The notes under the pieces: model-generated | The model's database searches: none | The model's input: only the letters and a program-made list of their open reading frames with translations | What the model was told of the DNA's origin: nothing | Shown here: positions 14,498 through 18,957 of the stretch, piece after piece | How the letters are laid out: the number at the start of each line of letters is the position of its first letter | Position numbering within the stretch: the first letter of the stretch is position 1 | Source: Alcanivorax sp. | Lineage (GTDB): Bacteria > Pseudomonadota > Gammaproteobacteria > Pseudomonadales > Alcanivoracaceae | Direction: 5' to 3' | Length of the DNA: 18,957 nt | Assembly (NCBI GenBank): GCA_007135015.1 | Contig: SLJS01000294.1 | Location: 1 to 18,957 of the forward strand | Translations under genes and position numbers: made by a program

Positions 14498-14689
14498 ATG
14501 AAATTCCGATCCCTGATCAGCCTGGTTCTGGCCGGACTGGTGGTCGTCTTCACCGCACAGAATATCCAGACAGTTCATGTGTACTTTCTCCTCTGGGAGA
14601 TTTCCATGCCCCGGGCCCTGATGATCTTCACGGTGTTCCTGCTGGGCGTGGTCGCGGGGGCGCTGCTGCGCCCGCACCGGAAAAGGTAA
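14498..14689 (+). CDS. Small membrane protein with LapA (DUF1049) domain
   Basis: 63-aa inner-membrane protein. Two hydrophobic segments (about 4-20 and 39-57) flank the family signature FTAQNIQTVHVYFLLWEISMP (18-38), and the C-terminus is basic (RPHRKR). In E. coli LapA acts with LapB in control of lipopolysaccharide assembly; here no lapB is in the window and the gene stands alone, so the function is by family only. The ATG at 14498 is preceded by ggggga with 6-7 nt spacing. Confidence 0.85.
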   Translation: MKFRSLISLVLAGLVVVFTAQNIQTVHVYFLLWEISMPRALMIFTVFLLGVVAGALLRPHRKR

Positions 14690-14981
14690 GCGCGATAATC
14701 AGGGTGGCAGGTGCTGCTGACAGGGACATGCCGGAGGAAGCCGCACGGAAACAGACTCACCGTCCATTGGCAATTTCCGGGTAGCGCAGCGAAACTTCCA
14801 CAAGGAAACAGGGCAGGCGTCGCACCCTGCACAACCCGACGGCAACCCCTGCCGCCCGGTTGCCACCACCCGGTATCCAGTGGTGCTGGAGCAATCGGCA
14901 AACGGCCGCCCCGGGCCGCTCTTGCAACGCATGTCCGCAAGAGCGGCCATTGAAGATCAACCGCTTTCAGCCCCCTGCTGC
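14690..14981. other. Intergenic region rich in hairpins, including a perfect 12-bp stem
   Basis: ggccgctcttgc (14914-14925) pairs perfectly with gcaagagcggcc (14937-14948), loop of 11. Smaller stems are ggcaac (14841-14846) with gttgcc (14859-14864), and caccac (14864-14869) with gtggtg (14880-14885). The large stem lies about 35 bases beyond the acyl-CoA dehydrogenase stop and may end its transcript, but no T-run follows on either strand. No supported coding region is present. Confidence 0.55.
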
Positions 14982-16127
14982 TCAGCTTTCAAGCAGCGCG
15001 CGGCTGATAATCGTTTTCATGATCTCGTTGGTGCCGCCATAAATGCGCTGCACCCGGGCGTCGGCAAACATCCGCGCAATGGGGTATTCCCACATGTATC
15101 CGTACCCACCGTGGAGCTGCAGGCAGTCATCGATCACCTTGCACTGCAGATCGGTCACGTAGTACTTCACCGCGGCGGCGGACGGAATGTCCAGCTTGCC
15201 CTCGATATGAAGCTCCATGCACCGGTCCACATAGACGCGGGCCACTTCGAGTTCGGTGTGCAGCTCGGCCAGTTTGAACTGCGTATTCTGGAAATCGGCA
15301 ATGCGCTGGCCGAAGGCCTTGCGTTCCTTGACGTACTCCAGCGTGTGCTGCAGGGCAGACTCCGCCATGGCGAGGCCGTTTACCGCGATACCGAGCCTTT
15401 CCTGGGGAAGCTCCTGCATGAGATAGGCGAACCCCTTGCCTTCCTCGCCCAGCAGGGCATCCGCCGGCAGCTTTACGTCCTGGAAGAAAAGCTCCGACGT
15501 GTCCTGGGCCTTCATGCCCACCTTCTTCAGGTTCTTGCCCCGCTCAAAGCCCTTCATGTCCGCATCCACCAGGAACAGGCTGATGCCCCTTGCCCCCGCG
15601 CTGGGATCAGTCTTGGCCACCACGATGATCACGTCGGCATTCTGGCCATTGGTGATAAAGGTCTTGGAACCGTTTAACACCCAGCCGTCGCCGTCCCGGA
15701 CAGCCGACGTCTTCACGCCCTGGAGGTCGGAGCCGGCACCCGGCTCGGACATGGCGATGGCGCTGATGGTCTCTCCGGTGACCATCTTCGGCAGGTACTT
15801 CTGCTTCTGCTCTTCACTGCCGTAGTGCTCGATATAGGGCGCGACGATTTCGGTGTGCAGGCCCCAGCCGATACCGGTCAGTCCGTAGCGGGAAATTTCC
15901 TCGCTCACCACGGCACTGTAGAGATAGTTGGTTCCCAGACCGCCGTATTCCTCCGCCACCATGGGGCATAGAAAACCCTGCTCGCCAGCCTTCGTCCAGA
16001 GCTCCCTGGGCACCTGGCCATCCTGTTCCCACTGCTCGTGGAAAGGAACGGCCTCGTTCTCCAGAAAACGCCGCACCGTATCGCGGAAGGTCTCATGGTC
16101 GGAGGTAAACAGGGTACGCGGAATCAT
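14982..16127 (-). CDS. Acyl-CoA dehydrogenase (long-chain/isovaleryl type)
   Basis: 381-aa FAD flavoenzyme that introduces the first double bond in fatty acyl-CoA beta-oxidation, passing electrons to ETF. The N-terminal helical domain starts MIPRTLFTSDHETFRDTVRRF; the FAD/substrate motif is AMSEPGAGSD (125-134); the C-terminal domain has QLHGGYGYMWEYPIARMFAD. The position that bears the catalytic Glu in medium-chain enzymes is Gly here (IYGGTNEIMK). The base is instead probably Glu243 in LPQERL, as in LCAD and isovaleryl-CoA dehydrogenases. The ATG at 16127 has gggaga 7 nt upstream; the longer reading frame upstream is not supported. It lies 122 bases after zapE and could be in the same transcript. 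Confidence 0.93.
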   Translation of the reverse strand: MIPRTLFTSDHETFRDTVRRFLENEAVPFHEQWEQDGQVPRELWTKAGEQGFLCPMVAEEYGGLGTNYLYSAVVSEEISRYGLTGIGWGLHTEIVAPYIEHYGSEEQKQKYLPKMVTGETISAIAMSEPGAGSDLQGVKTSAVRDGDGWVLNGSKTFITNGQNADVIIVVAKTDPSAGARGISLFLVDADMKGFERGKNLKKVGMKAQDTSELFFQDVKLPADALLGEEGKGFAYLMQELPQERLGIAVNGLAMAESALQHTLEYVKERKAFGQRIADFQNTQFKLAELHTELEVARVYVDRCMELHIEGKLDIPSAAAVKYYVTDLQCKVIDDCLQLHGGYGYMWEYPIARMFADARVQRIYGGTNEIMKTIISRALLES

Positions 16128-16249
16128 TGCATTGTCTCCCGTAGGGTTATGTCGGTCGATAATCGGATGTTTCGGGGTGCCCCCGGTCGCCGCCCGGGCC
16201 GGCACGGCGGACATCAGTGAAGCAGCCCCGGCGCCGCGGCGCCATGACC

Positions 16250-17377
16250 TCAGGCCTTGTGCTCGCGAGCAAGATAGTCATGTGACTGCATTTCCAGCAG
16301 GCGGCTGCGGGTCCGCTCGAACTCGAACTCCAGGTGGCCGCCGGTGTAGAGATCCTCGATGGGTACCTCGGCGGTGAGAATCAGTTTCACCCCGCGATCA
16401 TAGAACTCGTCGACCAGGTTGACGAAACGCCGCGCCAGATCGTCACTGGCCGGCCCCATCCTTTCCACTCCGCCGAGCAGCACTGTATGGTATTCACGAG
16501 CCAGCTCGATATAGTCGTTCTGGCTGCGCGGGCCGTCGCAGAGCACCCGGAAATCGAACCATATCACGTCCTCGCCGGCGCAGCGGAAGGGGATCTCCCG
16601 CCCCTCGATCTCCACACTGCCGGCCTCCCGGTGCACGCCGTGCTCGGGCTCCAGGGCATCGAACCGCTCGGCCAGAAAGCGCTCGGCGCCAGGGCCCAGG
16701 GGACAGTGGTAAAGTTCGGCCTGCTCCAGCAGCCTGAGACGGTAATCGACCCCACCGTCGACTTCCAGTACACGATTGTGCCGCTTGATAAGGTCGATGG
16801 CCGGCAGAAAGCGGGCCCGCTGCAGGCCGTCGCGATAGAGTTCGTCGGGCTCGATATTGGAGGTCGCCACCAGCGTGATGCCCTGTTCGTACAGTACCTC
16901 GAGCAGCGTGGCCAGAATCATGGCATCCGTAATTTCGGAGACGAAGAACTCGTCGAAACAGAGCACCCTCACCTCGCGGGCGAACTCCCTGGCAATGGCC
17001 TCGAGTGGATTCTTCTCTCCCTGACGGGCCCGCAGTTCGCGATGAATCTGCTGCATGAAACGGTGAAAATGCATGCGCCGTTTCGCGGCAAAGGGAAGCG
17101 ACTCGAAGAAGACATCCATCAGCCAGGTCTTGCCGCGGCCCACACCGCCCCAGAGATACAGGCCGGTCTGCGGACGCGGGCGCCGCAGACGCCCCAGCCA
17201 CCCGTTCCAGCCCCTGCCGGCCCGCAGCAGGCGCTCATAGAGACCCTGGAGGGCCTCCACCGCGCGCTCCTGGGCCGGATCCCGTATCAGCCCCGCCTGC
17301 TCCAGATCCCGCTCATAGCGTTGCCGGGGGCTCGACAGGGCTGATTCGCCAGGCTGGGCGGCGGAGTCCACAGGCAT
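16250..17377 (-). CDS. zapE: Cell division protein ZapE (AFG1-like ATPase)
   Basis: 375 aa from the ATG at 17377, equal to the E. coli protein length. ZapE is an ATPase that interacts with FtsZ and destabilises its polymers late in division, especially under stress. Walker A is GGVGRGKT (77-84) and Walker B is LCFDEF (139-144). Blocks MHFHRFMQQIHREL, ATSNIEPDELYRDGLQRARFLPAI and the C-terminal FEFERTRSRLLEMQSHDYL match E. coli ZapE closely. The start is uncertain: a GTG at 17407 would add 10 residues, and neither has a clear Shine-Dalgarno. zapE lies near rplM in many gammaproteobacteria, which agrees with this neighbourhood. Confidence 0.94.
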   Translation of the reverse strand: MPVDSAAQPGESALSSPRQRYERDLEQAGLIRDPAQERAVEALQGLYERLLRAGRGWNGWLGRLRRPRPQTGLYLWGGVGRGKTWLMDVFFESLPFAAKRRMHFHRFMQQIHRELRARQGEKNPLEAIAREFAREVRVLCFDEFFVSEITDAMILATLLEVLYEQGITLVATSNIEPDELYRDGLQRARFLPAIDLIKRHNRVLEVDGGVDYRLRLLEQAELYHCPLGPGAERFLAERFDALEPEHGVHREAGSVEIEGREIPFRCAGEDVIWFDFRVLCDGPRSQNDYIELAREYHTVLLGGVERMGPASDDLARRFVNLVDEFYDRGVKLILTAEVPIEDLYTGGHLEFEFERTRSRLLEMQSHDYLAREHKA

Positions 17378-17437
17378 CGGAAGCTCGTATCGGTTGCGGG
17401 GCGCCACAATGTAGCGCCGGTGCGCCCTGTTGGCAAT

Positions 17438-18085
17438 TCAGGCGGGCTGGCCGGGCATGTGGCACAGGGCAATCTCGCGCAGCTCACCGAGATGGCCGTG
17501 AAAGAAGTGTCCGGCCTCCGGCAACCGGATCACATCCGGATTCAGCGGCGTGCGCTGTGCCCATTCCAGCACCCTTTGTGCGGGGACCACTTCGTCATCA
17601 TCGCTCTGCACCAGGGTAACCGGACAGCGCGTCTGCTCCACCGAGTCGAAGTCCAGATGATGAACCGGCGGCGCCACCAGAAACAGATGGACGGCCGGCG
17701 AATCGTTATCCGCGAGAACCCGGGCGCCCCGGGCGGCCACATAGCTGCCGAAGGAGAAACCGGCCAGCCACAAGGGCGCCTGTGGCCACTGCTCGCGCAA
17801 CCAGGCCTCGGCGGCAATCAGATCCTCGGTTTCACCACCGCCGTCATCAAAGGCCCCCTGGCTGGCACCCACCCCGCGGAAATTGAACCGTAGCGCAACA
17901 CCTCCGGCCTGACGACAGGCCCGCGCAAGCGTGGTGACCACCTTGTTGTCCATGGTTCCGCCAAAAAGCGGATGGGGGTGGCAGATCAGGGCCCGGAACC
18001 GGGGTTCCCCGTCGGGACGCTCGAGACGGGCTTCCAGCTCGCCGGCCGGCCCGGCGATGGTCAGGGCTTCTCCGCTGCTGCGCAT
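17438..18085 (-). CDS. Alpha/beta hydrolase (COG2945-like)
   Basis: 215-aa soluble serine hydrolase. The oxyanion-region motif CHPHPLFGGTMDNKVV (35-50) is typical of this small alpha/beta hydrolase group. The nucleophile elbow is GFSFGS with Ser111; the acid is probably Asp164 (SDDDEVVP), and the base His193 (EAGHFFHG). All triad members are present. The ATG at 18085 has aggaga 5 nt upstream. It precedes zapE in the same orientation, with about 60 bases to the zapE start, so co-transcription is likely. The substrate is unknown. Confidence 0.87.
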   Translation of the reverse strand: MRSSGEALTIAGPAGELEARLERPDGEPRFRALICHPHPLFGGTMDNKVVTTLARACRQAGGVALRFNFRGVGASQGAFDDGGGETEDLIAAEAWLREQWPQAPLWLAGFSFGSYVAARGARVLADNDSPAVHLFLVAPPVHHLDFDSVEQTRCPVTLVQSDDDEVVPAQRVLEWAQRTPLNPDVIRLPEAGHFFHGHLGELREIALCHMPGQPA

Positions 18086-18346
18086 GAGGCTCTCCTGTAC
18101 GGCATATCCTGTTTCAGTCTAACAGGGTGCCAGCCCGGATATTTCTCCAGACCACTCGCATGCCCGAAAACTGCACCCTGTTTCCTGCGTCCTGTTCCTC
18201 GCCACCCTTGCCGGGAAGGGCAAGTGATGCGCACCCCGCGGCAGACGCTACCGTCCGGCTTCCGCGACACCCTCAACGCTGTGACGGATGCATTCTCCCC
18301 GACAGTGTGCTGCAATGTGAATCCGGTTACAGGAGCTGTTGCAACC
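18086..18346. other. Divergent intergenic region between the hydrolase and zapG-like genes
   Basis: It holds the hydrolase ribosome binding site at its left end and aggag for the zapG-like gene at 18331-18335. Small stems are cctgtt (18108-18113) with aacagg (18121-18126), and cttgcc (18207-18212) with ggcaag (18219-18224). I could not pick a convincing promoter on either strand. Confidence 0.4.
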
Positions 18347-18931
18347 ATGGACAACCTTGCCATCATACTGCTGGTTTTCGCTGTCGGACTGCTGGTCGGA
18401 ACAGGGTTGAGCCTTGCCCTTTCCCCGGCACGCCGGAACCACAAGCGCCTGCGGGAAGAACGCGACCAGGCCCGGGAGAATCTGGCGCGATACCGCGAGG
18501 AAGTCGACCAGCATTTCCTGCGAACCGCGGAGCTGGTCAACCAGATGACCGCCACCTACCGGTCGGTTCACGAGCACCTGTCCACCGGTGCCCGGCAGCT
18601 CTGCTCCGAGGAAGGCCGCCGCCAGGCGGTCACCCGCTCCCTGGATCGCCCGGCCGAAGGCGAGGACCAGGGAACCGCCACCTCACCCGAACAGGTACAC
18701 CAGCCCCTGGACTATGCGCCCAGCGCCAAGGGAACACTCTCCGAGGAATTCGGGCTGCGCCGGGAATACCAGGCGGAAGGGCCCTTCACGCCCGTGGACG
18801 ACCTGCTCGCCGCCCGGGAAGAGCCGCAGCCCGAACCCGAGAATGTGGAACCACCCAGGGACTATGCAGAAGACTGCGAGGACCAGGGCTGCCCGCCGGA
18901 TGCAGAACCGAAACAGGACAGAAAGGCGTAA
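18347..18931 (+). CDS. ZapG-like (YhcB, DUF1043) membrane protein with extended C-terminus
   Basis: 194-aa protein. A single N-terminal transmembrane helix (about 4-26, LAIILLVFAVGLLVGTGLSLAL) is followed by a charged coiled coil (about 30-75, KRLREERDQARENLARYREEVDQHFLRTAELVNQMTATYR), the hallmark of DUF1043. In E. coli YhcB/ZapG links cell division, envelope synthesis and rod shape. The E. coli protein is about 130 aa; this one has a longer acidic, Pro/Glu-rich tail (from about 100), containing LDYAPSAKGTLSEEFGLR (119-136) and a late RDYAEDCED. The ATG at 18347 has aggag 11 nt upstream. It is divergent from the hydrolase. A palindrome, cccgttaacggg, follows near the window end and may begin a terminator. 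Confidence 0.82.
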   Translation: MDNLAIILLVFAVGLLVGTGLSLALSPARRNHKRLREERDQARENLARYREEVDQHFLRTAELVNQMTATYRSVHEHLSTGARQLCSEEGRRQAVTRSLDRPAEGEDQGTATSPEQVHQPLDYAPSAKGTLSEEFGLRREYQAEGPFTPVDDLLAAREEPQPEPENVEPPRDYAEDCEDQGCPPDAEPKQDRKA

Positions 18932-18957
18932 GGCGCCTCGGGGCCCGTTAACGGGGA

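Overview
The window is GC-rich chromosomal DNA of a gammaproteobacterium. The order rplM-rpsI-petABC-sspA-sspB, with zapE, a zapG-like gene, lapA and a Tas-type aldo-keto reductase nearby, is a gammaproteobacterial arrangement. Cytochrome b carries PVWY instead of PEWY, as in beta/gamma lineages. The GC-rich, acidic proteins would suit a Chromatiales/Ectothiorhodospiraceae-like organism, but that placement is inference. No tRNA, rRNA, CRISPR array, integrase or antiviral defence genes were seen.

Layout. 1-1489: a REP-associated tyrosine transposase (RAYT) gene, with a cruciform-like element upstream and short GTGCCTGTCC-type repeats on both sides in opposite orientation. 1490-6388, minus strand: sspB, sspA, petC, petB, petA, then a strong terminator, rpsI and rplM with a sigma70-like promoter. 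6459-6622: a degenerate array of the same GTGCCTGTCC repeat, in the gap upstream of the rplM promoter. 6617-8080, minus: a carotenoid cleavage oxygenase whose promoter holds two copies of an 18-bp operator-like repeat. 8282-13185, plus: tas-like reductase, host-attachment-family protein, TauE/SafE permease, a degenerate receiver/GGDEF protein, and a membrane-anchored DUF4124-HExxH peptidase. 13199-14149, minus: an exported protein of unknown function. 14203-14333: a palindromic mobile-looking element with 17-bp perfect terminal inverted repeats around two inverted REP sequences. 14498-14689, plus: lapA-like. 14982-18085, minus: acyl-CoA dehydrogenase, zapE and an alpha/beta hydrolase. 18347-18931, plus: a zapG-like gene.

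Functionally, petABC encode the bc1 complex that passes electrons from quinol to cytochrome c, rplM/rpsI are ribosomal, and sspA/sspB serve stress regulation and ClpXP delivery. zapE and zapG-like are linked to cell division and envelope. The rest is accessory metabolism. The most unusual material is non-coding: one RAYT gene and two different repeat families that may depend on such a transposase, plus a clear two-site operator architecture on the carotenoid oxygenase promoter.
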